Both the position numbers and the translations under genes were made by a program. Shown here piece after piece: positions 45,492-54,931 of a stretch of DNA of 64,000 bases; positions within the stretch are counted from its first letter, which is position 1; each line of letters opens with the position of its first letter. Source of the stretch: Nostoc sp. LEGE 12450 (GTDB lineage Bacteria > Cyanobacteriota > Cyanobacteriia > Cyanobacteriales > Nostocaceae); the NCBI RefSeq assembly GCF_015206895.1, contig NZ_JADEXU010000006.1:1-64000 (forward strand), written 5' to 3'. The notes under the pieces were generated by a model, which made no database searches, was not told the origin of the DNA, and saw only the letters and a list, made by a program, of their open reading frames with translations.

Positions 45492-47405
45492 GTGCGTTCA
45501 CGAAGTGTCTCCGCAGGAGAATCGCTCTCCCAAATTAGTCTCCCACAAACTGAGAATCACAAACAGTCTCGTGCTTCTAGCCCGCCAGTCCTGCCCAAAC
45601 GTGCATCTGGCGGTTTTGCTCTGCTTGACAGCCTTCATCGCCACGGCGTTGATTATATTTTTGGTTATCCTGGTGGGGCAATTCTACCAATTTATGACGA
45701 CCTGTATAAAGTGGAAGCGACTGGTGCTATTAAGCACATTCTCGTGAGACACGAACAAGGTGCAGCCCACGCCGCAGACGGTTACGCCCGTGCAACTGGG
45801 AAGGTAGGAGTATGCTTTGGCACTTCTGGGCCAGGAGCAACTAACTTGGTGACAGGGATCGCCACCGCCTACATGGATTCAATCCCAATGATTGTGGTTA
45901 CGGGGCAGGTAGCACGTCCGTCCATTGGTACAGATGCCTTTCAGGAAACCGATATTTACGGCATTACGCTACCCATCGTCAAGCACTCTTATGTAGTGCG
46001 TGACCCCAAAGATATGGCGCGAATTGTCGCCGAAGCTTTCCACATCGCTAGCACTGGGCGACCAGGACCAGTTCTGATTGATGTCCCCAAAGATGTAGCT
46101 TTAGAAGAATTTGACTATGTACCTGTAAAACCAGGTTCAGTGAAGTTGCGCGGTTATCGTCCCACGGTGAAGGGAAATCCCCGGCAAATTAACGCTGCAA
46201 TTCAGTTGATTACTGAAAGTCGCCGTCCTCTACTGTATATCGGTGGTGGTGCGATCGCAGCTGGTGCCCATGAAGAAATTAAAGAACTAGCTGAATTATT
46301 CAACATCCCTGTCACCACCACCTTAATGGGGATCGGTGGCTTTGACGAACATCATCCCCTAGCTTTGGGAATGTTGGGGATGCACGGCACTGCTTACGCT
46401 AACTTTGCTGTAAGTGATTGCGACTTGCTGATTTGTGTCGGCGCTAGATTTGACGATCGCGTTACAGGCAAATTAGACGAATTCGCCTCCCGCGCTAAAG
46501 TCATTCACATCGACATCGATCCCGCAGAAGTCGGCAAAAATCGCGTTCCCGAAGTGCCCATCGTCGGCGATGTGCGGAACGTCTTAGTAGACTTGTTGCG
46601 TCGCTGCAAAGAAACAGGCGTTAAGGCTACACCTAATCAAAACCAAGAGTGGTTAAATTTAGTTAATCGTTGGCGCGAAGAGTATCCTCTAATAGTGCCG
46701 CATCATGCCGACAGCATTTCACCCCAAGAAGTGATTGTAGAAGTTAGTAGCCAAGCACCCCACGCTTTCTACACCACAGATGTAGGACAACATCAAATGT
46801 GGGCAGCACAATTCCTCAAAAACGGCCCAAGACGCTGGATTTCTAGCGCGGGTTTAGGAACAATGGGTTTTGGCTTACCTGCCGCAATGGGCGCTAAAGT
46901 GGCGTTTCCTGATGAAGAAGTCATTTGTATCAGTGGCGATGCCAGTTTCCAAATGTGTTTGCAGGAATTGGGAACACTCGCACAGTATGGAATAAATGTC
47001 AAGACAATAATTATCAATAACGGCTGGCAAGGAATGGTGCGCCAGTGGCAGCAAGCCTTTTATGGTGAGCGTTACTCATGCTCCAACATGGAAGTAGGGA
47101 TGCCAGACGTAGAGTTATTGGCACAAGCTTATGGCATTAAGGGTATGGTAATCAGCGATCGCAGTCAATTAAAAGATGCGATCGCCGAAATGCTGGCACA
47201 CAAAGGGCCAGTAATCTTAAATGTCCACGTCACCAGAGACGAAAACTGCTATCCAATGGTAGTCCCTGGTAAGAGCAACGCTCAAATGGTCGGCTTGCAG
47301 AAGCGATCGCCCAAAGCAGCAGCGGAACCAGTTTATTGTAGTAACTGCAATGCCAAAAATGCTCCTAACCACAACTTCTGCGCTGAGTGTGGGACGAAGC
47401 TGTAA
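45492..47405 (+). CDS. ilvB: Acetolactate synthase large subunit with C-terminal zinc ribbon
   Basis: This enzyme condenses pyruvate (or 2-ketobutyrate) in the first common step of valine, leucine and isoleucine synthesis. The PYR domain has [13 protein letters not shown] and [17 protein letters not shown] (with the catalytic Glu); the FAD-type middle domain and the PP domain with [12 protein letters not shown]...NN (Mg-ThDP motif) follow. After the normal end, about residue 610, a CX2CX10CX2C zinc ribbon is added (YCSNCNAKN...FCAECGTKL). I choose GTG at 45492, seven bases after GAGG, over the TTG at 45486. No small subunit (ilvN) is adjacent, which is common in cyanobacteria. A terminator follows. 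Confidence 0.95.
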   Translation: MRSRSVSAGESLSQISLPQTENHKQSRASSPPVLPKRASGGFALLDSLHRHGVDYIFGYPGGAILPIYDDLYKVEATGAIKHILVRHEQGAAHAADGYARATGKVGVCFGTSGPGATNLVTGIATAYMDSIPMIVVTGQVARPSIGTDAFQETDIYGITLPIVKHSYVVRDPKDMARIVAEAFHIASTGRPGPVLIDVPKDVALEEFDYVPVKPGSVKLRGYRPTVKGNPRQINAAIQLITESRRPLLYIGGGAIAAGAHEEIKELAELFNIPVTTTLMGIGGFDEHHPLALGMLGMHGTAYANFAVSDCDLLICVGARFDDRVTGKLDEFASRAKVIHIDIDPAEVGKNRVPEVPIVGDVRNVLVDLLRRCKETGVKATPNQNQEWLNLVNRWREEYPLIVPHHADSISPQEVIVEVSSQAPHAFYTTDVGQHQMWAAQFLKNGPRRWISSAGLGTMGFGLPAAMGAKVAFPDEEVICISGDASFQMCLQELGTLAQYGINVKTIIINNGWQGMVRQWQQAFYGERYSCSNMEVGMPDVELLAQAYGIKGMVISDRSQLKDAIAEMLAHKGPVILNVHVTRDENCYPMVVPGKSNAQMVGLQKRSPKAAAEPVYCSNCNAKNAPNHNFCAECGTKL

Positions 47406-47431
47406 CGCTTTTTGAGAATTAAATAGTTTTT

Positions 47432-47465
47432 ATACGCAGAGGGATGTCTCTCTGCGTATTTTTTA
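47432..47465 (+). terminator. Rho-independent terminator of ilvB
   Basis: ATACGCAGAG (47432-47441) and CTCTGCGTAT (47450-47459) form a ten-pair stem with an eight-base loop followed by a T-run to 47464, 27 bases after the ilvB stop. Confidence 0.88.
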
Positions 47466-47571
47466 TGAAGAAATATTTATATCAATGTATTTTTCTCCAT
47501 TCTTTTGGGAATCCTAAATTCTAGGAAGCATTTTACTTCCTGAAATATCACGTAACTTTTAGAGGATAATT

Positions 47572-48033
47572 ATGTCTAAACGCAAGTTGCCCAAAGGCCG
47601 TAGTGTTAGTTCAGTTGCTTTAGAACCAGAAGTTGCGATCGCAATCCTTGGACTATTTTCCGCAGCCGCCGATGGTGAAGGTATTTCTTCAACAGAAGAA
47701 TATGCTTTAAGTGAATTTCTGAGTCGGGTTGACTTATTTGAAGATTACTCTGAAGAAGACTTTGAAGAATTGACCGAAAAAGTTGTCAGCTTGATTGAAG
47801 AAGAAGAACCAGAAGATTTAATCGCTCAGTCCATCGAATCCTTACCGAATAGAGGTTATCGGGAAGCTGCATATATCACAGCTATCTTAGTGGTGGGGAT
47901 TGATGAGGAAGTACCCGAAGCGGAACAAGATTATATCTCTGAGCTTCAGGAAGCCTTAAAGATTTCAGACGAGCGGGCACAAGAACTGATAGACGCAGTG
48001 TTCGGGGAAGATGAAGAAGAGGAAGAGGAGTAA
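47572..48033 (+). CDS. TerB-like acidic protein
   Basis: This 153-residue protein is mostly helical and very acidic, ending in a run of aspartate/glutamate (GEDEEEEEE). The segments AIAILGLFSAAADGEGISSTEEYALSEFL and AAYITAILVVGIDEEVPEAEQDYISELQ carry the paired acidic helix-turns of the TerB/tellurite-resistance fold (DGE..S..E and DEEV...E). TerB binds divalent metal and occurs in stress-response gene sets with TerD proteins. Three TerD genes lie 3 kb downstream on the same strand. The ATG follows AGAGG with good spacing. Unlike textbook TerB it is in a separate transcription unit, since a hairpin follows it. Confidence 0.75.
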   Translation: MSKRKLPKGRSVSSVALEPEVAIAILGLFSAAADGEGISSTEEYALSEFLSRVDLFEDYSEEDFEELTEKVVSLIEEEEPEDLIAQSIESLPNRGYREAAYITAILVVGIDEEVPEAEQDYISELQEALKISDERAQELIDAVFGEDEEEEEE

Positions 48034-48126
48034 TCCTTTTTCAATTACAGCCTCAAGCATCTACTATCGTTAATTTGGGGTTGCTAATTTAGAGTAAAAA
48101 ATAATTTTGTTTAAGTTGAGTTGTTC

Positions 48127-48159
48127 AGATTCCTGACTTCATAAAGAAGTTGGGAATCT
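48127..48159. terminator. Hairpin between convergent genes
   Basis: AGATTCCTGACTTC and GAAGTTGGGAATCT (48127-48159) pair with two G-T positions around a five-base loop. The hairpin lies between the TerB-like gene and the convergent membrane protein gene. No long T-run is present, so it is a moderate terminator call. Confidence 0.5.
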
Positions 48160-48190
48160 TGTACTTTATCAAAATTAATCCCATAGACCA

Positions 48191-48856
48191 CTAATTAGAA
48201 ATTGGTACATTTTTAAATGCGGCTGTATCTGGCACAAAAATGTCCAAGTTATTAACACCATCGGGAACTCTTAGCCAGATATAAGCATCTGCGGAGGCTT
48301 GTGGGCGTACTTGAAACAAAGAAACGCTTCCTGTTGAGCGATTGAGAGCAACTCCTTTGTAGGTTACGCTAGTCTCAGCATTACGGGCTGTTGTACTAGC
48401 CACCGATATAATATCACCAACAACTCCGTCTGTGGCAAGGCGACGAATCCGCATTTGCAAATTTACCACATCACGGTTTCCAGTTTCTGGATCTTTAATT
48501 CGCTTTGCTGAAAGTAACTCAACTTCTGCCTTTTTGCCAAAAGCAGGCTGCACAAATTGACCAGGGCTAATTGTTGAAGTTGTAGTACTGGCTGGGGATG
48601 GTGAGGCTGTTGCTTGTGGAGAAGTTGTAGCTGTAGGGCTTGGCACTTGACTGGGAATGGTGTTGCTGACTGTATTACTAGCATTTAGTGTCTGCCGCAA
48701 CGTGAAAACTTCATAAGCTACATAGCCGCTACATCCCAAAGCCAAAGTAGAGAGTAATACAGCTACACCAGATAAAAATGTACTCACACTGTTGCCTCGA
48801 TTTCGTATTTCTGTAGTATGTGCAGGTTGACTTACGTTTCTATTTTGTAGTCCCAT
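48191..48856 (-). CDS. Hypothetical membrane-anchored protein with Pro/Ser/Thr linker
   Basis: The 221-residue protein begins with a basic polar segment, then one membrane helix (about 28-50: LSGVAVLLSTLALGCSGYVAYEVF) with a cysteine. A low-complexity linker follows (about 58-100: PSPTATTSPQATASPSPAS), and then a beta-rich domain of 120 residues (FGKKAEVELLSAKRIKDPETG, NLQMRIRRLATDG, ADAYIWLRVPDG). The last domain resembles DUF4352-like immunoglobulin folds but I am not sure. A surface-exposed, membrane-anchored protein is likely. ATG at 48856. It diverges from the carboxypeptidase gene with 168 bases between them. Confidence 0.65.
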   Translation of the reverse strand: MGLQNRNVSQPAHTTEIRNRGNSVSTFLSGVAVLLSTLALGCSGYVAYEVFTLRQTLNASNTVSNTIPSQVPSPTATTSPQATASPSPASTTTSTISPGQFVQPAFGKKAEVELLSAKRIKDPETGNRDVVNLQMRIRRLATDGVVGDIISVASTTARNAETSVTYKGVALNRSTGSVSLFQVRPQASADAYIWLRVPDGVNNLDIFVPDTAAFKNVPISN

Positions 48857-49024
48857 AAATTATGTTTGTGCGTAGGCGCAGCCCGTCGTAGACATCGGCC
48901 ACCTATGAAACATGTGAACATCTTCCCTATACTAGTTAAGTAACTTTACTGAGCCAATTCTTCTCTCTCCGGAAAGAAGTTGTTGGCAAACTAAAAATAT
49001 CTATCTTTGGGATAAGAAAAATTG

Positions 49025-50494
49025 GTGAGACTTAAGACTTTCAACCAACCACTGGGTGTTTTGTTAATATTCTTGACTAGCCAGATAGGATTTAGTTCTA
49101 TTGCGAAAGCACAAACCCAAGTCGCGCCAACAACCAGTACAAAATCAATTTGCTCTACCCAACTGGGAACAGCTATAGATGCTGTAATCAATCGTCCCTT
49201 ATTTAGTCGGGTGCGCTGGGGAATTTTAGTGCAACCCCTATCAAGTGGGCAAACTCTTTATAGTCGGGATGCTCAGAAATATTTTACTCCTGCGTCTAAT
49301 CTCAAATTGCTGACAACAGCAGCTGCATTGCAGCAATTGGGTGCTAATTTTCGGATTCGTACCTCTATTTATCAGAATGGCAATGGTGTTTTACGTGTTG
49401 TCGGTAGGGGAGATCCCAGCTTAAGTGATACTCAACTGCAAACATTAGCACAGCAGCTAAAACAGAAAGGTATTACTCAAATTCAGAGGTTGATAGCTGA
49501 TGATAGTTATATTCAAGGAGATATTGTTAACCCCACCTGGCAATGGGAAGATGTGCAGTCAGACTATGGCGCACCAGTCAGCAGCTTTATTCTCAATCAA
49601 AATATTTTTAGCTTAAAACTTGTACCGCAGGCTGTAGGTAAATCCTTACAAGTAGTGTGGATTGATCCTGGCGAGGCGAAACAGTGGCGGACAATTAATC
49701 AGTCAATAACGGTTGCCCAAAATCAACCAACTTACGTCAATATTACCCGCGAATTATCAGGAACAGCATTACGAATTCAAGGACAACTAACAACAAATTC
49801 TGAACCGTCTTTAATAGATTTGCCTGTAATTGACCCTAATTATTATTTCTTACGACGCTTCCGTGCTGCTTTGGCAACAGAAAAAATTCCTTTGGGACAA
49901 ACATTAGTGGTAACTGGTGGTGTTCATCAAGAGGAAATAGCTTTTGTAGAGTCACCACCTTTATCTGAATTATTAATGGAAACTCTTCAGAATAGTAATA
50001 ATCTATATGCTGAGGCACTATTGAGAGCATTAGCTGGGGAAAAACCCAGAGTGAAAACTAAAACTAGCATTGATGTTGGTTTAGAAGCTGTCAAAGCAAG
50101 TTTAACTCAATTGGGAGTTGATCCAGCAAATTACATTTTAGTAGATGGTTCGGGTTTATCACGTCGGAACTTAGCCACACCAGAAGCTTTTGTACAAACT
50201 TTGCGAGGGATGGCAAGAACACCAGCAGGATATGTGTATCGCGCATCTTTACCCGTAGCAGGTAAAATTGGAACCTTAAAAGGGCGCTTTCAAAACACAT
50301 CTGCTGAGGGCATTGTGCAAGCAAAAACAGGTACATTAACGGGTGTAGTTTCTCTATCTGGATATATAAATTCGCCTAAATATGAGCCATTAGTTTTTAG
50401 TATTATCGTTAATCAATCGGATCAACCTGCAACGGCTGTGCGGCAAATAATTGATGAAGTTGTTGTGTTGTTAACGCAGTTGCAGCGTTGTTAA
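49025..50494 (+). CDS. dacB: D-alanyl-D-alanine carboxypeptidase/endopeptidase, PBP4 type (S13)
   Basis: PBP4-type enzymes trim or cleave peptidoglycan cross-links in the periplasm. The sequence starts with a Sec signal (LKTFNQPLGVLLIFLTSQIGF...SSIAKA). The active-site motifs are SxxK (PASNLKLLT), SxN (QNSNNLYAEALLR) and KTG (QAKTGTLTGVVSLSG). A large insertion between SxxK and SxN contains the extra domains typical of S13 peptidases. The length of about 489 residues fits. The frame can start at TTG 49022 or GTG 49025; I choose the GTG. It is alone on its strand between the hypothetical membrane protein and the repeat-rich gap. Confidence 0.93.
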   Translation: MRLKTFNQPLGVLLIFLTSQIGFSSIAKAQTQVAPTTSTKSICSTQLGTAIDAVINRPLFSRVRWGILVQPLSSGQTLYSRDAQKYFTPASNLKLLTTAAALQQLGANFRIRTSIYQNGNGVLRVVGRGDPSLSDTQLQTLAQQLKQKGITQIQRLIADDSYIQGDIVNPTWQWEDVQSDYGAPVSSFILNQNIFSLKLVPQAVGKSLQVVWIDPGEAKQWRTINQSITVAQNQPTYVNITRELSGTALRIQGQLTTNSEPSLIDLPVIDPNYYFLRRFRAALATEKIPLGQTLVVTGGVHQEEIAFVESPPLSELLMETLQNSNNLYAEALLRALAGEKPRVKTKTSIDVGLEAVKASLTQLGVDPANYILVDGSGLSRRNLATPEAFVQTLRGMARTPAGYVYRASLPVAGKIGTLKGRFQNTSAEGIVQAKTGTLTGVVSLSGYINSPKYEPLVFSIIVNQSDQPATAVRQIIDEVVVLLTQLQRC

Positions 50495-51253
50495 AAAATG
50501 TTTAGAGATGCAAAAGTTTGTATCTCTATATTTGCTGACTCTGGTAAATAATTGCAGCGATCGCAGTATCAAACGATCAGAGATTGATTCTGCCATAACT
50601 CATTGACAATAAAGCCCTAGACTCCGAGCTTTTACTTGGATTCAAACATAAAGACAATAATTTTTAATAGTTTAGCGCAATTATAGTCTACTTCATAATG
50701 GCAATTAGATCAGTAATACCTGCAAAAAATATGTGGTATAAATACAAAAATGTTGGATATTACGTATTTTTCCTGATTACACTGCTTTTAAATATGACTA
50801 CGATAGAGCGCATAACAATATGATATGTCTTCAATTATGCGGCGTATTATTATTCAACTCAAATAGATAAACGCCTTAGTAAACTCCGACATAAAAACGT
50901 AATTATACAATAAAAATTTGTAGCTTTATTGTTCATTACTTTAATGGAGAATAATTTTGTATGCCAATTTTAAGGTGCAAAAAATTAGTAAAAATTAACA
51001 AAGTTAAAAAGCTAGAAGTAACTCTTAATAAATAGGACTTACGCAAGTGTCACAAAAAATCAGATTTGTAGTTTGTAGTAAGGGCTTTAGCCCTTATTTT
51101 CAGGACTAAAGTCTTCTCTGCGAGACGCTGCGCGAACACTACGAACTGAAAATAATATGCCAGTTGCGTAAGTCCTAATAAAGACTAATACGAATAGCTA
51201 CCTAATCAAATAGTTAAAAATATTCGCAGTTTAAACATATTCAAAATCATCAC
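50495..51253. other. Repeat-containing intergenic region upstream of the TerD genes
   Basis: The gap of about 760 bases contains a MITE-like element at 51033-51177 and otherwise AT-rich sequence. It probably holds the promoter of the TerD genes near its right end. No gene is seen. Confidence 0.5.
51033..51177. mobile_element. MITE with 14-base terminal inverted repeats (TA target type)
   Basis: TAGGACTTACGCAA (51033-51046) and TTGCGTAAGTCCTA (51164-51177) are perfect inverted ends, bounded by TA at each side as expected for IS630/Tc1-type target duplication. The 145-base interior has no gene. It contains an AAGGGCTTTAGCCCTTA hairpin and a GAGACGCTGCGCG repeat. It would need a transposase supplied from elsewhere. 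A fragment resembling an end (GGACTCACGCAA) occurs at about 38774. Confidence 0.82.
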
Positions 51254-51856
51254 ATGGTAATCAACCTACAAAAAGGGCAACGTATCTCACTTTCTAAAGA
51301 AGCACCTGGGCTTACAAAGCTGATGTGTGGGCTAGGGTGGGATATAGCAAAACGTTCTGGTGGCAGTTTTTTTGGGGCTTTCGGTAATACTCAAAACTGC
51401 GACTTAGATGCTTCTGTAATCTGTTTAGATAAAAATGACAAAATAACAGATATCGGTAACGTTCTTTACTTTGGAAATTTATTGCACAAATCAGGAGCTA
51501 TTACCCATTTGGGTGATAATCTTACAGGTGCAGGTACAGGTGATGACGAGCAAATTATTGTAGATTTAGCTCGACTACCAAAAGAAATTGTCAAACTAGT
51601 TTTTACGGTTAATATTTACGACTGTATTGCTCGTAAGCAAGAATTTGCACAGGTACAAAATGCCTTTGTGCGTTTAGTCAATACATCTAACAATCAAGAA
51701 CTGGCCAAATATCATTTATCTGGTTCTGAATACAAAGGAATGACCGGGATGATCATGGCTGAAATTTACAATCACAATAACGAGTGGAAAATGGCAGCTA
51801 TTGGTAACGGCATTAATGTTAATGGTTTGCAGGGACTTATGAAAGTCTATGCTTAA
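51254..51856 (+). CDS. TerD-domain protein (first)
   Basis: A TerD/CABP-type calcium-binding domain of 200 residues. It has the opening NLQKGQRISLSKEAPGLTKL, the GLGWD strand, CDLDASVICLDKND and the acidic calcium loop GDNLTGAGTGDDEQI, then VFTVNIYDCIARKQEFAQVQNAFVRLVN. It is longer than its neighbours by an insert after GLGWD (KRSGGSFFGAFGNT). TerD proteins take part in tellurite resistance and general stress responses in bacteria; the exact role is unknown. It lies 71 bases upstream of a second TerD gene. ATG at 51254, with no strong Shine-Dalgarno. Confidence 0.9.
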   Translation: MVINLQKGQRISLSKEAPGLTKLMCGLGWDIAKRSGGSFFGAFGNTQNCDLDASVICLDKNDKITDIGNVLYFGNLLHKSGAITHLGDNLTGAGTGDDEQIIVDLARLPKEIVKLVFTVNIYDCIARKQEFAQVQNAFVRLVNTSNNQELAKYHLSGSEYKGMTGMIMAEIYNHNNEWKMAAIGNGINVNGLQGLMKVYA

Positions 51857-51926
51857 CTACTTATTGAGTTACCCAACTCAATAACAACTCTGCACAAAAT
51901 TCGTTTTGAAAAAATAGGGAGTAATT

Positions 51927-52499
51927 ATGTCAATAAACCTCAGCAAAGGCGAAAGAATCAATCTTTCAAAAGAAGCACCAAGCTTAAAAAATGCTGGTAT
52001 TGGTTTAGGATGGGATATCAACGTTACAGATACAGGTACAGTTTTTGACCTTGATGCTTCTATCTTTATGTTAGGTGCTAACGGAAAAATTCCTAATGAA
52101 AAATACTTTGTTTTCTATAACAACTCCCAATCACCAGATGGTTCTGTAAAACATGAAGGAGACAGCAGAACTGGAGAAGGGCTTGGAGACGATGAAACAA
52201 TTCAAATTGATTTGGGCAAAGTTGATGCTTCGGTTCAAGAAATAGTTTTTGTCGTTACCATTCATGAAGCAGATCAAAGAAAGCAAAATTTTGGACAAGT
52301 CAGAAACTCATTTATCAGAATTTATGACAACGCCACAGAAAAACAAATTGCTAAGTATGAATTAGATGAAGATGCTTCCGCAGAAACTGCAATTGAATTT
52401 GGTAAGCTTTATCGAAAAGATGGGGAATGGAGATTCCAAGCTGTCGGTGCTGGTTATAAATCAGGGCTACAAAGTTTTGTAGAACGATATGCTGCTTAG
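51927..52499 (+). CDS. TerD-domain protein (second)
   Basis: This 190-residue protein is the most canonical TerD/TerE form in the window. NLSKGERINLSKEAPSLKN starts it; GLGWDI, FDLDASIFMLGANGKIPNEKYFVFYNN, the calcium loop GDSRTGEGLGDDETI and VVTIHEADQRKQNFGQVRNSFIRIYD follow. It ends LQSFVERYA. The ATG is preceded by AGGGAGTAATT, a good ribosome-binding site. It lies between the first TerD and the TerD-VWA fusion; a hairpin terminator immediately follows, so the third gene may be partly or separately transcribed. Confidence 0.93.
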   Translation: MSINLSKGERINLSKEAPSLKNAGIGLGWDINVTDTGTVFDLDASIFMLGANGKIPNEKYFVFYNNSQSPDGSVKHEGDSRTGEGLGDDETIQIDLGKVDASVQEIVFVVTIHEADQRKQNFGQVRNSFIRIYDNATEKQIAKYELDEDASAETAIEFGKLYRKDGEWRFQAVGAGYKSGLQSFVERYAA

Positions 52500-52523
52500 T
52501 AGCTATCTCAAAAAGTAATAAGT

Positions 52524-52561
52524 AAAAAGGGGGTAAGAGTCATGAATACCTCCTTTTTTTG
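52524..52561 (+). terminator. Terminator or attenuator between TerD genes
   Basis: AAAAAGGGGGTA (52524-52535) and TACCTCCTTTTT (from 52547) pair with one G-T position around an 11-base loop, followed by a run of T residues. It lies 25 bases after the second TerD stop and 45 bases before the third gene. Confidence 0.75.
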
Positions 52562-52605
52562 TATAAGTTAATTCACAAAAACTAAATTTATAGGATGTAT
52601 ATGAA

Positions 52606-54024
52606 ATGGAAATTGAATTAAGCAAAGGTGGTAGATTTAATCTTTCTAAAGAAGCTCCTAATTTAAAGAAAGTAGCTATTGGCTTGGGTTGGCAAACAAA
52701 TCAAGCTGGACAAAATTATGATATTGATGCTTCCGTATTTATGTTAGACGCGAATGCCAAAATACCCGATGAGAAATACTTTATTTTCTACAATAACCTG
52801 CAATCACTAGATGGTTCTTTAAAACACTCAGGAGATAATAGAACTGGAGAAGGTAACGGAGATGACGAGACAATTTATGTTGATTTGGAAAAAGTAAATC
52901 CAGCTATTCAGGAAATAGTTTTTGTTGTCACTATTCATGAAGGGCAAGAAAAAAATCAAAATTTTAGCCAAATAAAAAATGCCTTTATCAAGATTTACAA
53001 TCACGAAAGTAAAAACTCTCTGGCTCGGTATAACTTAAGAGAGGCTTTTTCTCAAGAGACATCTTTGGAATTTGGACGTTTGTATAAAAAGGACAATGAA
53101 TGGAGATTTCAAGCAGTAGGAGAAGGCTATAGTTCTGGGTTACAAAGTTTTGTAGATAAATATATTGGAGAAACTAAACAAGAAAAAAGTCAAGAATATC
53201 CGATCGTACAAAGTGAGAAAAAAACTTATAAAAATCAAGAAAATATAATATTAGATAAAAAGCTTGAACGTGAAGCACCACATATTTTTAATCTTGCTAA
53301 AAAAGCAGATATATCACTTCAGAAAGTAAATCTTACCAATCATAAAGCTAAGGTTGTGCTTTGCCTTGATATTTCTGGTTCAATGAGTTCGCTCTATTGC
53401 ACAGGTAAAATCCAGAGGTTCGCTGAAAAAATCCTTGCTTTAGGATGTCGTTTTGATGAAAATGCCTCTATTGATATATTTCTATTCGGAGTTGAAACCC
53501 ATAATGTAGGTGCAATGACTATTGAAAATTTTAAAAGCTTTATTCCCAATCTATTAAAACAGTATCCACTCGAAGGTGGTACTTACTATGGTAAAGCTAT
53601 CAATATGATTAGAAAAGTTTATTTTCCTATATCTAAAAAAGAGAGCCAAAAAAATACTACGCCCTTAAGTCAACCAGTTTATATCATGTTTGTTACAGAT
53701 GGAGCAACATCTGACGAGCCAGAAACAGAACAGTATCTTAAAGAGTCTTCTTATGAACCTATTTTTTGGCAATTTATGGCTATTGGCAAATCACGTAAGG
53801 ATGCTAAGGGTAAAGGCATTTTAGGCTGGTTATCTCAAGCAAAGACAAGTGATTTTACCTTCTTAGAACGATTGGATGAAATGAGCGATCGCTATGTTGA
53901 TAATTCAGATTTCTTTAGTTTAGAAGATCCAGAAACTATAGCAGATCAAGAACTTTATGATTTACTGATGAATGAATATCCTAACTGGCTAAAACTAGCT
54001 AAAACAAAGAATTTATTACAATAA
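52606..54024 (+). CDS. TerD-VWA fusion protein
   Basis: Residues 1-190 are a TerD domain (ELSKGGRFNLSKEAPNLKK; calcium loop GDNRTGEGNGDDE). After a lysine/glutamate-rich linker (about 190-225) comes a von Willebrand A domain of the TerY type from about residue 247. Its MIDAS motif is DISGSMS (Asp255, Ser257, Ser259), with GGTYYGK and VTDGATSD as the other MIDAS positions. In enterobacterial ter operons the VWA protein TerY is separate; here it is joined to TerD in one 472-residue chain. The C-terminus has a helical tail (LYDLLMNEYPNWLKLAK). No membrane segment. Partner specificity is unknown. Confidence 0.92.
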   Translation: MEIELSKGGRFNLSKEAPNLKKVAIGLGWQTNQAGQNYDIDASVFMLDANAKIPDEKYFIFYNNLQSLDGSLKHSGDNRTGEGNGDDETIYVDLEKVNPAIQEIVFVVTIHEGQEKNQNFSQIKNAFIKIYNHESKNSLARYNLREAFSQETSLEFGRLYKKDNEWRFQAVGEGYSSGLQSFVDKYIGETKQEKSQEYPIVQSEKKTYKNQENIILDKKLEREAPHIFNLAKKADISLQKVNLTNHKAKVVLCLDISGSMSSLYCTGKIQRFAEKILALGCRFDENASIDIFLFGVETHNVGAMTIENFKSFIPNLLKQYPLEGGTYYGKAINMIRKVYFPISKKESQKNTTPLSQPVYIMFVTDGATSDEPETEQYLKESSYEPIFWQFMAIGKSRKDAKGKGILGWLSQAKTSDFTFLERLDEMSDRYVDNSDFFSLEDPETIADQELYDLLMNEYPNWLKLAKTKNLLQ

Positions 54025-54092
54025 AAACTCCTGATTATAAAATAAATGTCTCTTTACGAAAACTCAATCACAATCATTGACAGTTTACGGTT

Positions 54093-54599
54093 TTAATCTG
54101 TGGCAATGTCAAGAGTTCTAAGTCCCATGATTACTAAATCTCGTTCAACGCTGTCAATTTCGGCAACTTTAGGTAAATGTCCCCAAGGTTGAAAACCAAA
54201 TGTTTTAAAAAGGTTTAAACTAGGCTGATTGTGGGCAAAAATGAAGCCTAATAGGGTATTTAAACCCAAAGTATGGCTTTCGCTAATTGCTTGTGCTAAT
54301 AGTTGTCGTCCCAAACCACAGCGATGAAATTGAGGGGCTATATAAATACTTATTTCGGCAGTCGTATTATAGGCGGGCCGCCCATAAAAGGATTGGAAAC
54401 TAAGCCATCCAGCAATTATTCCCTCCACTTCGATTACCCAAAGCGGGCGTTGTGAAGGCGATCGCGCCTTAAACCAAAGAAGGCGACTTTCTACAGATAT
54501 TGGCTCTAAATCAGCAGTTGCCATGCGGCTAGGAATTGCAGCATTATAAATTGCCACAATTGCAGGTAAGTCAGTTTCAGTCGCATGGCGAATAGTCAT
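54093..54599 (-). CDS. GNAT N-acetyltransferase (phosphinothricin acetyltransferase-like)
   Basis: This 168-residue acetyltransferase has the GNAT core: MTIRHATETDLPAIVAIYN at the start, VIEVEGIIAGWLSFQSF, AEISIYIAPQFHRCGLGRQLLAQAI (acetyl-CoA loop with the R/QxxGxG/A pattern), and LLGFIFAHNQPSLNLFKTFGFQPWG. The layout and motifs match phosphinothricin/methionine sulfoximine N-acetyltransferases (PAT/BAR type), widespread housekeeping enzymes in bacteria. The substrate is not established. ATG at 54599. It converges with the TerD-VWA gene, with 68 bases between the ends. Confidence 0.88.
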   Translation of the reverse strand: MTIRHATETDLPAIVAIYNAAIPSRMATADLEPISVESRLLWFKARSPSQRPLWVIEVEGIIAGWLSFQSFYGRPAYNTTAEISIYIAPQFHRCGLGRQLLAQAISESHTLGLNTLLGFIFAHNQPSLNLFKTFGFQPWGHLPKVAEIDSVERDLVIMGLRTLDIATD

Positions 54600-54931
54600 T
54601 GGTAGCGTCTCGGAAAAATCTTGAGAAAATATTCAAAAATAATACAGCGTTACGCAAGCCGTAACACACTCTTGCATCTTAGAAGAAGTGGTAGCTCTGC
54701 TTGGATAGTAGCCGCAGTTCTCAACCGAGAAATAAGACATTATCGGTATATATCTGATGAACTATCGCTTAACCTTTCTGAGTTTTCGACATATTTCTCT
54801 AGATAGTTTGGCATCAAACAAGATATTTTATTTTTATTTCGGATATTTCGTTTATGTAGTGTGTATTATAAGATAGTGAATAGAAGTGACGGCGTAACGC
54901 CCCAAAACACAGGAGGAAGTAAGTAACCACG
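54600..54931. other. Divergent promoter region
   Basis: The 332-base gap separates the GNAT gene from the toxin-antitoxin operon. A TTG-initiated 61-codon frame across it has no ribosome-binding site and no recognisable product. A strong AGGAGG (54911-54916) precedes the antitoxin ATG. The AT-rich stretch near 54820-54885 may hold the promoter. Confidence 0.5.

Noticed and set aside
54621..54806. 61-codon plus-strand frame
   Set aside because: TTG start, no ribosome-binding site, no recognisable product.
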